Shown: positions 34,918-44,712, numbered from the stretch's first letter. The stretch: 64,000 nt of DNA from Ruminococcus bromii (GCF_002834225.1 NZ_NNSR01000073.1:184826-248825); one strand, 5' to 3'. The notes: generated by a model not told the origin, from the letters alone. Numbers and translations: made by a program.

Positions 34918-35381
34918 TGAACGAAAAGATGCGTAGAAAAGACAGGGAAACTACCGAAGAAAGAGCCTATGAAATCCTTAAAAACGGTGAATACGGCATT
35001 TTGTCAACAATCGGCGAGGACGGCTATCCCTACGGTGTGCCTGTAAATTTTGCCGTTGAGGGCAACAAAATTTATTTCCATTGCGCTCCGAATTCGGGCT
35101 TGAAACTGAAAAATGTTGAATACAGCAACAAGGTTTCGTTTTGCACGGTTCAAAACAACAGAATTGACGGTGCAAAACTGACTTCAAAATACGAAAGTGC
35201 GGTTGTGTTCGGTACGATTGCAAAATCGGTTAAAAACAAGAACAGAGGCCTTGAACTGATTGTTGAAAAATATGCTCCCGAATTTATCGAAAGCGGAAAA
35301 AGGTGCATAGAGAAATCGGGCAGTATGACAGGCGTTTATGAAATCACAATCGAAAAAATCACGGGCAAGGAAAATAAATAG
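34917..35381 (+). CDS. Pyridoxamine 5'-phosphate oxidase-like flavin protein, NimA type
   Basis: A 154-residue split-barrel FMN-binding protein. Typical pattern: MRRKDRE...AYEILKNGEYGILSTIGEDGYPYGVPVNF, then IYFHCAPNSGLKLKN and a central VCFTV-like strand (VSFCTVQ). It resembles NimA/5-nitroimidazole reductase-like proteins that are common in anaerobes. The substrate is unknown. It is translationally coupled to the DUF1015 gene and probably cotranscribed with the asparaginase 44 bp downstream. Confidence 0.83.
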   Translation: MNEKMRRKDRETTEERAYEILKNGEYGILSTIGEDGYPYGVPVNFAVEGNKIYFHCAPNSGLKLKNVEYSNKVSFCTVQNNRIDGAKLTSKYESAVVFGTIAKSVKNKNRGLELIVEKYAPEFIESGKRCIEKSGSMTGVYEITIEKITGKENK

Positions 35382-35425
35382 TTTATTTATAACCTTTAAG
35401 GGCAGAATATGAAAGAGGTGAGTAT

Positions 35426-36406
35426 ATGAAAATTCTTGTTGTCTTTACGGGCGGTACAATCGGCTGTGTGCGTAAGGGCGAGGTGCTTTCACCCGACAAT
35501 GAGCAGAAATATATGCTCACGCAGATGTATCTTGACAGGTACGGCGATGTTGATTTTGACACGGCTGAGCCTTATACCGTCCTCAGCGAAAATCTTGAGG
35601 GGGGTCACATGAACAAGCTTGCCGACTGTCTGCAAAGCTATGATTTGAACAGCTATGACGGCATTGTTGTAACTCACGGAACGGACACTTTACAATATAC
35701 ATCTGCATTTCTTGCTTATATTTTTGACGGCTTAAATGTGCCGATTGTGCTTGTTTCGGCAAATTATCCGCTTGATGACAGCCGTTCAAACGGCTTTGAA
35801 AATTTTGTCGGTGCGATTGACTTTATAAAATCAGGCAGCGGAAACGGTGTTTTTGTTTCGTATAAAAATGCTGATTTGCCCGTGACAATTCACAGAGCGT
35901 CAAGACTGCTTGCACATTCGGCATACAGCGACGAATTGCACAGCATTTTTGACGAGAGCTACGGTAAAATTCAGAACGGAATTTTTGTGAAGAACATCCG
36001 TTACAAGGCATTAAAAAGCGAGTTTGCTTTTGATGAAAGCGTCCGACTTTCGGATAACAGCAATGTGCTGAAAATTTCCGCAACGGTCGGTATGCAGTAC
36101 CCTGAAATTACGGAAAATGTAAAAGCCGTTCTCCTTGAGGGCTTCCATTCGGGTACGCTGAATACAGACGGTAAGGCTTTGAACGACTTTTGTAAAAAAG
36201 CAAAAGAACTGAATCTTCCCGTGTTTTTGACAGGTGCGTGCAAGGGCTTTTATTACGAAAGCAAGCTGAAATTTGACGGGCTTAATATAACAGTTCTGCC
36301 GCCTGCATCACCGATTGCAATGTACATCAAGCTGTGGCTTTTGCCGAAAAGTGAATTTGACAAGGCTTTTTTGCCCTGTGCAGAAGATTTTTACGATAAC
36401 GATTGA
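35426..36406 (+). CDS. L-asparaginase family protein
   Basis: Hydrolyses L-asparagine to aspartate and ammonia, or a related amide. It has 326 residues with both catalytic threonine motifs, FTGGTIG near the N-terminus and THGTDTLQYTSAF near residue 80. The start lacks a signal peptide, so it is a cytoplasmic type I-like enzyme. GAGGTG lies 6 nt upstream of the ATG. It ends in a bidirectional terminator shared with the antiporter gene. Confidence 0.88.
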   Translation: MKILVVFTGGTIGCVRKGEVLSPDNEQKYMLTQMYLDRYGDVDFDTAEPYTVLSENLEGGHMNKLADCLQSYDLNSYDGIVVTHGTDTLQYTSAFLAYIFDGLNVPIVLVSANYPLDDSRSNGFENFVGAIDFIKSGSGNGVFVSYKNADLPVTIHRASRLLAHSAYSDELHSIFDESYGKIQNGIFVKNIRYKALKSEFAFDESVRLSDNSNVLKISATVGMQYPEITENVKAVLLEGFHSGTLNTDGKALNDFCKKAKELNLPVFLTGACKGFYYESKLKFDGLNITVLPPASPIAMYIKLWLLPKSEFDKAFLPCAEDFYDND

Positions 36407-36426
36407 CAATTTACAGATATAAAAAT

Positions 36427-36464
36427 AAGGACAAATGACTTGATGACTGTCATTTGTCCTTTTA
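36427..36464. terminator. Bidirectional terminator between asparaginase and antiporter genes
   Basis: Perfect 13-bp arms AAGGACAAATGAC (36427-36439) and GTCATTTGTCCTT (36449-36461), with TTTTA on the plus side and ATTTTTA on the minus side. Confidence 0.9.
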
Positions 36465-36479
36465 GGTTATTGTATGAAA

Positions 36480-37781
36480 TTATTCGTCTTTGCTTTTATC
36501 TTTGAAATTATCTTCTGTGATGTTGTAGGTTGCACCGACAACTTCCTGAGTAAGATACTTTTCGTTTTCGGCAAGCTTTTCCGAACGGTTGTCTGCCTCC
36601 TCATTTTCTTTACCCGGCCATTTCTTGTAAACTACCTTGAGAAGAATAGGTGTTGCAAGCGATGAAACGATGATAAGAATAATAATAGGAGCAAAAAACT
36701 GCGGTGCCATAAGACCTGTGTCAAGTCCCTTCTTGGCAACGATAAGACCGACCTCACCACGGTTCATCATACCTACGCCGATTTTGAGCGAGTCGGGCAT
36801 ATTGAATTTGCAAAGCTTTGCCGTACCGCCGCAGCCGATAACCTTTGTCAAAAGTGCAACTGCAACGAGTGCAATTGAGAACCAGAGCATTGAAAGGTTG
36901 AAATCGTTAAAGCTTGTCTGAAGTCCGATACTTGCAAAGAATACAGGTCCGAAAATCATATACGAGCTGACATCCATCTTTCTTTCGATGTACTGTGAAT
37001 CCTTGATGTTACAGAGGATAATACCTGCAACATATGCGCCTGTGATGTCTGCAATTCCGAAAAATTCTTCCGCGCAGTATGCACACGCAAAGCAGAGAAC
37101 AAGACCGAAAATCGGAATTCTTCTTGAGTGCGGCCAGAGTTTGTCGAGCCACTTGAAGAGAAAATAAAGTGCAAAGCCGAGTATAAATGCAAGAACAAAG
37201 AAAAGTACAATGTTGATGCAAACGGACGCAGGCTGAACATCGGGGCTTTTGAAACCGATTACAACGGTGAGAAGTACGATGCCGATAACATCGTCTATAA
37301 TTGCGGCTGAAAGAATTGTTGTTGCAACCCTTCCTTTCAGGTGTCCCATCTCTTTAAGAGCCTGAACAGTGATACTAACCGAGGTTGCCGCAAGAATTGT
37401 TCCCATAAATACAGCCTCAAGCATCGCAAGGTCGCCGTCGCCAAAGCCGAATAAAAGGTAAACAGCCGCACCGCCTGCAACTGAAACGATTACACCGGCA
37501 AACGCAACAAGCAATGCAACAGGTCCTGTTTTGATAAGCTCTTTAAGATCCGTTCCCAGACCTGCCGAGAACATCAGCAAAATAACGCCGATTTCAGCCA
37601 TACCTGAGATGAACCCGTCATACGAAACAAAATTAAGCATACAAGGTCCTACGATAAGACCTGCAATAATCTCACCCACAACCTGCGGCGCGCCGAGCTT
37701 TCTGGCAACAATACCGAGAAGCTTTGCGGCAACAAGGATTATGGCAAGATTCTTCAGAATATCAAGTGTGTTAATTTCCAT
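36480..37781 (-). CDS. Cation:proton antiporter, CPA2 family
   Basis: A 433-residue membrane protein with about 12 hydrophobic segments, similar to KefB/NapA-type Na+/H+ or K+/H+ exchangers. Typical motifs are KLGAPQVVGEIIAGLIVGP near residue 30, SAGLGTDLKEL, ATSVSITVQALKEMG, AAIIDDVIGIVLL (the paired-Asp core) and GMMNRGEVGLIVA. The C-terminal tail is short and charged, without a TrkA-N domain. It should help pH and sodium homeostasis. It is a single gene and the ribosome site is weak (AGAAG). Confidence 0.9.
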   Translation of the reverse strand: MEINTLDILKNLAIILVAAKLLGIVARKLGAPQVVGEIIAGLIVGPCMLNFVSYDGFISGMAEIGVILLMFSAGLGTDLKELIKTGPVALLVAFAGVIVSVAGGAAVYLLFGFGDGDLAMLEAVFMGTILAATSVSITVQALKEMGHLKGRVATTILSAAIIDDVIGIVLLTVVIGFKSPDVQPASVCINIVLFFVLAFILGFALYFLFKWLDKLWPHSRRIPIFGLVLCFACAYCAEEFFGIADITGAYVAGIILCNIKDSQYIERKMDVSSYMIFGPVFFASIGLQTSFNDFNLSMLWFSIALVAVALLTKVIGCGGTAKLCKFNMPDSLKIGVGMMNRGEVGLIVAKKGLDTGLMAPQFFAPIIILIIVSSLATPILLKVVYKKWPGKENEEADNRSEKLAENEKYLTQEVVGATYNITEDNFKDKSKDE

Positions 37782-37974
37782 AACTTCTTTTTCGGACAGA
37801 CTTCAAACGCCTCATAAACGGCAGTCTGACCGACTCTCCTTTCTCTCTTATAAAACCGAATATATTCTATCACAATCGACAGCAATTTTAAATAAATATT
37901 TTGAAGTTCGACAAAAATCGCACTTTGCACAAATTAATGAATAATACAGCTTGAAAAATATGCAAAAAGTCTTT

Positions 37975-38550
37975 TTATGTATTATTGCTCTTAAGGGTTG
38001 GAATGCTTGCTTTTATGAGTTTTGTCATATGCTCGGAAATCACTGAAACCGATTCAATAAGTTCATCCGAATAATCGTTTGTGTTCTCCTGATTTTCAAC
38101 AAAGGCATAGTATCCGCCGTAGATTGCGTAGTCAAGGATTGTGCAGATTTTTTTATCATTTATGTACTCGGGATGATTTTCAAAGGTCATTTTCTTTAAT
38201 GACTTTGAAATCTTCACGATAAGATTAGGATGCTGTGAACCCGAAAATACCGTGTCAATCAATTTCTTGTTTTCAGACACTGCGCCCAAAAGACTGCGAT
38301 AAAATTTTACGGGCTCGTCAATCATCATCTGCGGATTGCTTATGGTACTTACAATGCCGTCAACTACCTCGCTTTCAATTTTATCCGAAAGGTCGAACAT
38401 ATCTTCATAATATGTGTAGAAGGTAGATTTGTTGATGAGTGCTTTTTCACAAAGCTCCTTAACGGTAATTTTGCGCAGTTCTTTTTTTGAACGCAGATTT
38501 ACAAATGCGTCAAAAATACTTTTCTTGCTTTTTATAACTCTTATGTCCAA
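37975..38550 (-). CDS. TetR-family transcriptional regulator
   Basis: A 191-residue regulator with an N-terminal HTH (ITVKELCEKALINKSTFYTYYEDMFDLSDKI) and a helical ligand domain with a C-terminal TetR_C-like region (DYAIYGGYYAFVEN). TTG start at 38550 with AGGTGA 6 nt upstream. It is transcribed divergently from glgB across a 311-bp gap, so glgB or itself may be a target, but no strong operator dyad is evident apart from a spaced ACGAAAG...CTTTCGT pair near 38594-38629. Confidence 0.85.
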   Translation of the reverse strand: MDIRVIKSKKSIFDAFVNLRSKKELRKITVKELCEKALINKSTFYTYYEDMFDLSDKIESEVVDGIVSTISNPQMMIDEPVKFYRSLLGAVSENKKLIDTVFSGSQHPNLIVKISKSLKKMTFENHPEYINDKKICTILDYAIYGGYYAFVENQENTNDYSDELIESVSVISEHMTKLIKASIPTLKSNNT

Positions 38551-38782
38551 AGATAATCACCTGATTTTAAAATTAGTTGGTTTTCCGACGAAAGTAGCGT
38601 AATTGTCGCTTGTTTATGCTTTCGTTATTGTATATTATAACAGTATGGGATAAGTGTGTCAAAAATAAAAATTACGGATGAAACACGCATTCCCTGACTA
38701 TTTTTTGGAACTATTTTCACAGCAACTGACAATATTTCAGACAAACCGACAAAATTATTTACATAAAAATCGTTTTTACCAC

Positions 38783-38811
38783 TTGTATATTTGGTGAAAA
38801 TATATTATACT
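38783..38811 (+). promoter_or_regulatory. Promoter of glgB
   Basis: TTGTAT (38783-38788), 17-bp spacer, TATACT (38806-38811). The same pair of hexamers is found at 53078-53106. The remaining part of the 311-bp TetR-glgB gap is AT-rich. Confidence 0.75.
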
Positions 38812-38861
38812 GTTCTTATAATATTGAAAGACTGCCTACAATCGCAGAAAAGAGGGTTACT

Positions 38862-41147
38862 ATGGCTTTTAAAATCAATGACGAAAGAGCTCCACTGGAT
38901 CAGTTCCTGCAGGGCGAATCTGTTCGCGCTTATGAATTTTTAGGCTCACACTTTGTGAACTGGGACGGTCGTCAGGGCGTTGTGTTCAGAGTTTGGGCGC
39001 CGAACGCATTGTCCGTTTCGGTGGTCGGTGATTTTAACGACTGGAACAATGACGCAAACTTTATGTACAAAATCTCGGACGGCGGCGTCTGGGAGTTGTT
39101 TATTGAGGGAATTCCGGAGTTTGCCTGCTATAAATATTGTGTCGAAACCCCGTGGCATGAGAGAAAGCTTAAAACAGATCCTTATGCTTTTCATTGTCAG
39201 ACTCGTCCCGACAACGCGTCTCGTGTTTACGAGATTAACGGCTACGAGTGGCATGATGAAAAGTGGTATGACTACAAAAAAGAGCATCCGCACAAGAATA
39301 TGCCTATCAATGTTTATGAGGTAAACGCAGGTTCTTGGCGTAAGTATGAGGATGGCAATGTTTTCAGCTATCGCAAGCTTGCTGATGAGCTTATTCCTTA
39401 TGTTAAGAATATGGGCTACACTCACATTGAGTTTATGCCTCTTACAGAATATCCGTTTGACGGCAGCTGGGGCTATCAGGTTACAGGCTACTTTGCCGCA
39501 ACATCCCGTTACGGTGAGCCGAAAGACCTTATGTATTTTGTGGACAGATGTCATGAAGAGGGCATCGGCGTTATCCTTGACTGGGTTCCTGCCCACTTTC
39601 CGAAGGACGCACACGGTCTTGGCAGATTTGACGGTACAGGCTGTTATGAATATGAAGATCCTCGTATCGGCGAACACAAGGAATGGGGTACATATATCTT
39701 CAATTACGGCAGATATGAGGTAACAAGCTTCCTCCTTTCATCTGCAATGTTCTGGCTTGACAAGTATCATGTTGACGGTATCCGTGTTGACGCCGTTGCA
39801 TCAATGCTTTATCTTGACTACAACAGAAAAGACGGCGAGTGGATTGCAAACGCATACGGCGGAAGAGAAAACCTTGTTGCCGTTGATTTCCTGCAGAAGC
39901 TCAACACGGTTGTACATATGTTCCACCCCGAGGCTATGATGATTGCCGAAGAAAGTACGGCATGGCCGAATGTTACACGCTATCCGATTAAGGATATGGG
40001 ACTCGGCTTTGACTACAAGTGGAATATGGGTTGGATGAACGATATGCTTTCGTACATCTCACTTGATCCGTTGTGGAGAAATTATCACCACGACACCCTT
40101 ACATTCAGCATGGTTTATGCTTTTTCCGAGAACTTTATGCTCCCGATTTCTCATGATGAAGTTGTTTACGGCAAGGGTTCTCTCATCAATAAAATGCCGG
40201 GCGACTACGATATGAAGTTCAGCGGTGTGAGAGGCTTTGTGGCATATATGATGGCTCACCCGGGTAAGAAGCTTATGTTCATGGGCAGTGAAATCGGTCA
40301 GTTTGACGAGTGGAATGCGAACGAGGAGCTTGAATGGAACCTTCTTTCATTTGAAAAGCACCGTCAGCTTAACCGCTTCTTTGCTGAGGTAAACAAGTTC
40401 TACCGTGATGTTCCTGCCATGCATGAGAACGACTATGATTGGGACGGTTTCCAGTGGATTGCACTTGATGACTACAAGAACAGCATCATTTCGTTCCGCA
40501 GAATTGCTTATGACGGCAGTGAAATCATCTGCGTATGTAACTTCCAGCCTGTTCAGCACGATAACTATGTTGTTGGTGTGCCCGAATACGGTATTTATGA
40601 AGAAGTGTTCAACTCCGAGGCTGAAGAATTCGGCGGTTGCGGAATCAGAAACGATGGCGAGCTCAAGGCTAAAAAGAAGAAAGACCACGAGCTCAACTAT
40701 TCAATGGAAATCACAGTTCCGCCGCTTGCTGTTATGTATTTCAAGCTTAAAAAGAAGCTGGCTCTTCCCGTAAAGAAAAAGACTACGGCAAAGAAGGACG
40801 CCGCTCTTGCAAAGCTTAAAGCCGAAAAGGCAAAGAAATCGGCAAAGGCTGCCCCAAAAAAGGAAGATAAGGCAGAAAAAGTAAAGGTTGAGGCAAAGTC
40901 TGCAAAGGCAGAAGCAACCGCTGAAAAGGTTGAAAAGAAAGCAGAACCCGCTCCCGAAAAGCCCGTTAAAAAGGCAGTAAAAGCAGTTAAGGAGAAAACT
41001 CCTGCTGAGGTTGAGAAAAAAGCTGAAAAAACAGAAAAAGCAGTTAAGGCTGAAAAAGTCGAGAAAACCGAAACTGCCGTAAAGGCTGAAAGCAAAACCG
41101 TAAAAGCGGAAAAGCCTGCCGAAAAGAAAACAACAGCTAAAAAATAA
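38862..41147 (+). CDS. glgB: 1,4-alpha-glucan branching enzyme with Lys/Ala-rich C-terminal tail
   Basis: Makes alpha-1,6 branches in glycogen. A CBM48 domain (about residues 25-120, VVFRVWAPNALSVSVVGDFNDW) is followed by a GH13 barrel with all catalytic regions: DWVPAHFPKDAHG, GIRVDAVASMLYLDY, MIAEESTAWP and PISHDEVVYG, then a beta domain. The enzyme body ends near residue 640. The last 120 residues are almost only Lys, Ala, Glu, Thr, Val and Pro (KAEKVEK, KAVKAVKEK units), like histone H1 or AlgP tails. Such a tail is not part of normal GlgB. No other glg gene is adjacent. AGAGGG precedes the ATG. Confidence 0.95.
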   Translation: MAFKINDERAPLDQFLQGESVRAYEFLGSHFVNWDGRQGVVFRVWAPNALSVSVVGDFNDWNNDANFMYKISDGGVWELFIEGIPEFACYKYCVETPWHERKLKTDPYAFHCQTRPDNASRVYEINGYEWHDEKWYDYKKEHPHKNMPINVYEVNAGSWRKYEDGNVFSYRKLADELIPYVKNMGYTHIEFMPLTEYPFDGSWGYQVTGYFAATSRYGEPKDLMYFVDRCHEEGIGVILDWVPAHFPKDAHGLGRFDGTGCYEYEDPRIGEHKEWGTYIFNYGRYEVTSFLLSSAMFWLDKYHVDGIRVDAVASMLYLDYNRKDGEWIANAYGGRENLVAVDFLQKLNTVVHMFHPEAMMIAEESTAWPNVTRYPIKDMGLGFDYKWNMGWMNDMLSYISLDPLWRNYHHDTLTFSMVYAFSENFMLPISHDEVVYGKGSLINKMPGDYDMKFSGVRGFVAYMMAHPGKKLMFMGSEIGQFDEWNANEELEWNLLSFEKHRQLNRFFAEVNKFYRDVPAMHENDYDWDGFQWIALDDYKNSIISFRRIAYDGSEIICVCNFQPVQHDNYVVGVPEYGIYEEVFNSEAEEFGGCGIRNDGELKAKKKKDHELNYSMEITVPPLAVMYFKLKKKLALPVKKKTTAKKDAALAKLKAEKAKKSAKAAPKKEDKAEKVKVEAKSAKAEATAEKVEKKAEPAPEKPVKKAVKAVKEKTPAEVEKKAEKTEKAVKAEKVEKTETAVKAESKTVKAEKPAEKKTTAKK

Positions 41148-41169
41148 TCAAAATATTACAAATCATTTG

Positions 41170-41198
41170 TGCCGACGGATTTTTCTGTCGGCATTTTT
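41170..41198 (+). terminator. Intrinsic terminator after glgB
   Basis: TGCCGAC (41170-41176) and GTCGGCA (41187-41193) followed by TTTTTG. Confidence 0.85.
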
Positions 41199-41242
41199 GT
41201 TTGTCCGAAAACGCATCACATACAAAATTTTTGTAAAGTCTA

Positions 41243-41272
41243 TTGTTATTGTGACCGTATTTGTGGTATAAT
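41243..41272 (+). promoter_or_regulatory. Promoter of the GT-C glycosyltransferase operon
   Basis: TTGTTA (41243-41248), 18-bp spacer ending TGG, TATAAT (41267-41272). Confidence 0.7.
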
Positions 41273-41360
41273 CATTTAAATGCGGAATGCCGAAAATTGC
41301 CGTTTGAACGGCACAAAATTGTCGGCTGATTTTAATTTTGATTATTACGGAGAATTTTAT

Positions 41361-43079
41361 ATGAAAATCGACAACAAAAAGGCAAGAATAATTCTTGCGG
41401 TTATTATTGCGGTGAGCCTTGTCATAAGCACGGTTTATATGTTTGCAAAACAGGGCTTTCATGAGGACGAGCTTCTGACCTATAACCTTGCAAATTCCTC
41501 AAAACAGCTTAATGTTGACGGGGGTTGGAACAGTCCCGAAGATTTCAGCGAGTATCTTGCCGTGTCGCCCGATGACAGATTCGACTATGCTCAGGTATAT
41601 GAAAATCAGATTATAGATGCGTCGCATCCGCCTCTCTATTACGCACTTGTTCACACGGTCTGTTCGTTCTTTCCTGGCGTGTTCTCAAAATGGCTTGCCT
41701 ATTCAATAAATGTGCTTGCCATGGCAGGCATTTTGATTATGCTTTATAAAATCGGACGGAAAATCACGGGCAACAATCTTTATGCCTTGATCGGTGTGGG
41801 GGCATATGCTCTGAGTATTGCGTGTATTACCACGACAATTTACCTGAGAATGTACGCAACGCTTACCTTCTGGGTGCTTGCGTTCGTTTATATGAGCATA
41901 AAGCTCTATGAAAAAAAGAACACCGTCAGCATAAAGGACTGCATTCTGCTTGCAGTTACAGTGCTTTGCGGTGTGCTTACCCAGTATTATTTCATCCTCT
42001 TTGCAGGACTTACGGGACTTGTTTTCCTTGTGCTCAAAATCAGGGAAAAGTGCGGTAAAGACCTTATCAAGTACATTATTGCGGCTGTTGTCGGTGCAGG
42101 ACTTGCACTCTGCATTTATCCGTACATAATCTCGAATGTACTCGGCGGCAACCGTGGACTCAGTTCGCTTGATATGTCGGCGCTTGATATGATTACGGTT
42201 GTGACCTATGTTTTCTACAAGCTTTGCACCTATGTTCAGATTCTTGCAAAGGATATGTTCATCAATCAGGTTTGGCTGCTCGGACTTTGTACAGCCGCAG
42301 TTATCGGCTTCGGAATTTATTTCCGTTTTGTGAAAAAGGTAAAAATTCCTAAAAAGGCGATGTTTGCCGTAGTTCCGGCAGTTTGCTATTTCATCGGCAT
42401 TTCACTTGTTTCACCATTTAACAGCGACCGCTATGTTATGGCGTCACTTCCGCTGATTGCGATGCTTTTTGCATTCTCGTTCATCAGAATTTTCACACTT
42501 TTCAAAAATCAGAAGATACGCCTTGCCGTGCCTGTATGCATTTTGCTTGCGTCAGTCACAGCGTTTGTTACGGTTAAGCCCTATTACACATACGGCAAAA
42601 CAAATCTCTATGAGCCAAAGACAGACAACTGCATTTTTGTCGGAACTGCAATGCTTGAATGGAACAAGTGTATTGACAAGTTTATGAACTACGACAGCAC
42701 AATGATTGTTCAGAGTTCAAAGTTCTCTCCGACTCTCGGTGATGAGCTTGAAGAATTTGCCGAAAAACGAGGAGTTATCACCAACGGAAAGGTTTCTTCG
42801 CTTGCCGAGGCATTTATGTTTAACGGCGACACAAATAAGCAGGAAACCGACAGCATGGAAAAACTCAAAACGGACAAAAAGCTTGCGTCACTTGACGAGG
42901 TAACGGTTTATGTTTCCCGCCTTGCAGACAAAGATGATGTGCTTAAATACATAACGGAAAACACAAAATTTAAGAATTATGAGCTTATTCAGGCTGATTA
43001 CAGCTTTGAAGATTTCTACAACTGGTACGACTATTTTGTTGAAACCGAGTCGTATTGCAATGTTTATCGTTTTTATTAA
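41361..43079 (+). CDS. GT-C-fold membrane glycosyltransferase, ArnT/PMT-like
   Basis: A 572-residue protein with about ten hydrophobic segments in the first 400 residues and a soluble C-terminal domain. The first extracellular loop carries the acidic FHEDELLTYNLA motif and DASHPPLYYALVH, typical of GT39/GT83 glycosyltransferases that use polyprenyl-phosphate sugars. It probably decorates a cell-envelope polymer or protein, but donor and acceptor are unknown. ATG 41361 with ACGGAG about 9 nt upstream; an earlier in-frame start at 41280 falls near the promoter and is rejected. The patatin-like gene follows after 14 bp, so they are likely cotranscribed. Confidence 0.78.
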   Translation: MKIDNKKARIILAVIIAVSLVISTVYMFAKQGFHEDELLTYNLANSSKQLNVDGGWNSPEDFSEYLAVSPDDRFDYAQVYENQIIDASHPPLYYALVHTVCSFFPGVFSKWLAYSINVLAMAGILIMLYKIGRKITGNNLYALIGVGAYALSIACITTTIYLRMYATLTFWVLAFVYMSIKLYEKKNTVSIKDCILLAVTVLCGVLTQYYFILFAGLTGLVFLVLKIREKCGKDLIKYIIAAVVGAGLALCIYPYIISNVLGGNRGLSSLDMSALDMITVVTYVFYKLCTYVQILAKDMFINQVWLLGLCTAAVIGFGIYFRFVKKVKIPKKAMFAVVPAVCYFIGISLVSPFNSDRYVMASLPLIAMLFAFSFIRIFTLFKNQKIRLAVPVCILLASVTAFVTVKPYYTYGKTNLYEPKTDNCIFVGTAMLEWNKCIDKFMNYDSTMIVQSSKFSPTLGDELEEFAEKRGVITNGKVSSLAEAFMFNGDTNKQETDSMEKLKTDKKLASLDEVTVYVSRLADKDDVLKYITENTKFKNYELIQADYSFEDFYNWYDYFVETESYCNVYRFY

Positions 43080-43093
43080 CAGAGGTGTTTAAA

Positions 43094-44002
43094 ATGAATT
43101 CGGATAAAATCGATCGCAAAAATTCTATCGGTGTAGCATTTTCGGGCGGCGGACTTCAAGGTATTGCTCACATCGGTGCTGTTCAGGCTCTTTATGAACT
43201 CGGAATCCATCCGCAGTATGTTTCGGGTACAAGCTCGGGTGCGGCAATGGCGGCAATCGTTGCAATGGGCTGTGATTCCGATGAAATGAAAAGAGTTGCA
43301 AAAAAGCATTGGAAAACTCTTGCCGAAATCGACAACGGCCTTATTTTCAAATCTCTTGCACAGCTTATTCTAAATAAAAAGATTCAGAAAGACGGCATCA
43401 AGTCGGGTGAACTGATTGAAGATGTTATCCGTGACATTATGAATGAAAAAGGAATAACAGGCTTTGAAAATCTTCCGATTAACCTTTCAATCTGTACGGT
43501 TGACACGCTTACAACCGATGAATGTATTTTTACAACCAAGGAAGAAAATCTTGAAAACGAGCATATTCACTACATAACAGGCGCTCCGCTTGAAACTGCT
43601 GTTCGTGCAAGTATGTCGTTCCCTGCAATTTACACAACCTGTCCTTATGACAAGTACAACTTTATTGACGGCGGTTCAAAGGACAATTTGCCCGTAAAAA
43701 TTCTGCGTGATATGGGCGTCGGCAAGGTTCTTGCAATCGGCTTTGATATTATGAACTACAATCCCGACGCAGGCCTGGGCGGTCTTATTAAGGTTATTTG
43801 GCGTGCGCTTGATGTTTATTCAATTGACGGTACAAGAGAGTCAAAGAAAATGGCTGACCTCGCAATTGATATCAAGAACGAAAACACACAGCTTTTCTCA
43901 ATGGACAGCGTTGACGAAACCATTCAGGAGGGCTATGATGCGATTATGGCTCACAAGGACGAAATTTTAAAGGTTTTCGGTGAGCAAAACAGTGCGGAAT
44001 AA
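43094..44002 (+). CDS. Patatin-like phospholipase
   Basis: A 302-residue serine lipase of the patatin/RssA type. It contains the oxyanion loop SGGGLQGIAHIG, the nucleophile elbow GTSSG and the catalytic Asp motif DGGS, all in the usual order. There is no signal peptide, so it probably acts in the cytoplasm or at the inner membrane face on phospholipids. AGAGGTG lies 6 nt before ATG 43094. It lies 14 bp after the glycosyltransferase stop and ends at a terminator. Confidence 0.92.
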   Translation: MNSDKIDRKNSIGVAFSGGGLQGIAHIGAVQALYELGIHPQYVSGTSSGAAMAAIVAMGCDSDEMKRVAKKHWKTLAEIDNGLIFKSLAQLILNKKIQKDGIKSGELIEDVIRDIMNEKGITGFENLPINLSICTVDTLTTDECIFTTKEENLENEHIHYITGAPLETAVRASMSFPAIYTTCPYDKYNFIDGGSKDNLPVKILRDMGVGKVLAIGFDIMNYNPDAGLGGLIKVIWRALDVYSIDGTRESKKMADLAIDIKNENTQLFSMDSVDETIQEGYDAIMAHKDEILKVFGEQNSAE

Positions 44003-44014
44003 TTAAGATTAAAG

Positions 44015-44041
44015 AGGACTTCTTTTTTGAGAAGTCCTTTT
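44015..44041 (+). terminator. Intrinsic terminator after the patatin-like gene
   Basis: AGGACTTC (44015-44022) and GAAGTCCT (44031-44038) followed by TTTGATG. Confidence 0.75.
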
Positions 44042-44064
44042 GATGTAGATGAAACGAGGATTTT

Positions 44065-44712
44065 ATGTTAAAAATTTTGAATAAAACCCGAAAGGTATCG
44101 GGCAAAATGTCCGTACCAAAACAAATTATGACAACATTCTTTGCTCTGCTTTTTGGCGGTGGCATGGGAATTGTCGCAAAGTTTCTTGATTTGAACAGAC
44201 TGCCGAGCTTTCTCGATTGGCTTGATTTGTCAAACTTTTTGGGCAGAACGGCACCGTGGATATTTATTGCCGTGTGCCTTGCCGTATTCAGCAAATCTCC
44301 CTTAAAAGCAGGAATTAATGTTTTTGCGTTTTTTGTGGGAATGTTAATAGGGTACTATGTGTGGACAAGTGTTTTTGCAGGCTTTTATCCCGATATTCCG
44401 TACCTTATGAGGTGGCTGATTCTTGCTGTTGTATCGCCGTTTTTGGCATTTCTGATTTGGTATGCAAGGGGACGGGGTGCGCTTGCAATCGGAATTTCTT
44501 CCGTACTCATAGCAATATTCTGTTGCTTTGCATTTAATCTCAACTTTGCCGATTTCAGAATTCTGTACTTCCCCGAATTTATACTTTGGCTTGCAAGCAT
44601 CGGAATTTTGTTCAAGGATGTAAAACAGAGTGCATTTTCTCTGCTGATTTCAATTCCCGTTGCCCTTTCGCTTGAATACACGGGACTTCTCGGAATTATC
44701 GGCATTGGTTGA
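44065..44712 (+). CDS. Unrecognised polytopic membrane protein
   Basis: A 215-residue protein with a basic N-terminus and about six or seven hydrophobic segments (e.g. IMTTFFALLFGGGMGIVA, WIFIAVCLAVFSK, FCCFAFNLNFADF). I do not recognise the family. Ribosome site GAGG lies 6 nt before the ATG. It follows the patatin-like gene by 62 bp across a terminator, and precedes the DUF951 gene by 120 bp. Membrane location is the only safe statement. Confidence 0.75.
   Translation: MLKILNKTRKVSGKMSVPKQIMTTFFALLFGGGMGIVAKFLDLNRLPSFLDWLDLSNFLGRTAPWIFIAVCLAVFSKSPLKAGINVFAFFVGMLIGYYVWTSVFAGFYPDIPYLMRWLILAVVSPFLAFLIWYARGRGALAIGISSVLIAIFCCFAFNLNFADFRILYFPEFILWLASIGILFKDVKQSAFSLLISIPVALSLEYTGLLGIIGIG

Noticed and set aside
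40697..41095. Minus-strand frame opposite the glgB tail (Phe/Ser/Ala-rich)
   Set aside because: It is the antisense of Lys/Glu/Ala codons of the GlgB tail; no ribosome site and strongly biased composition.
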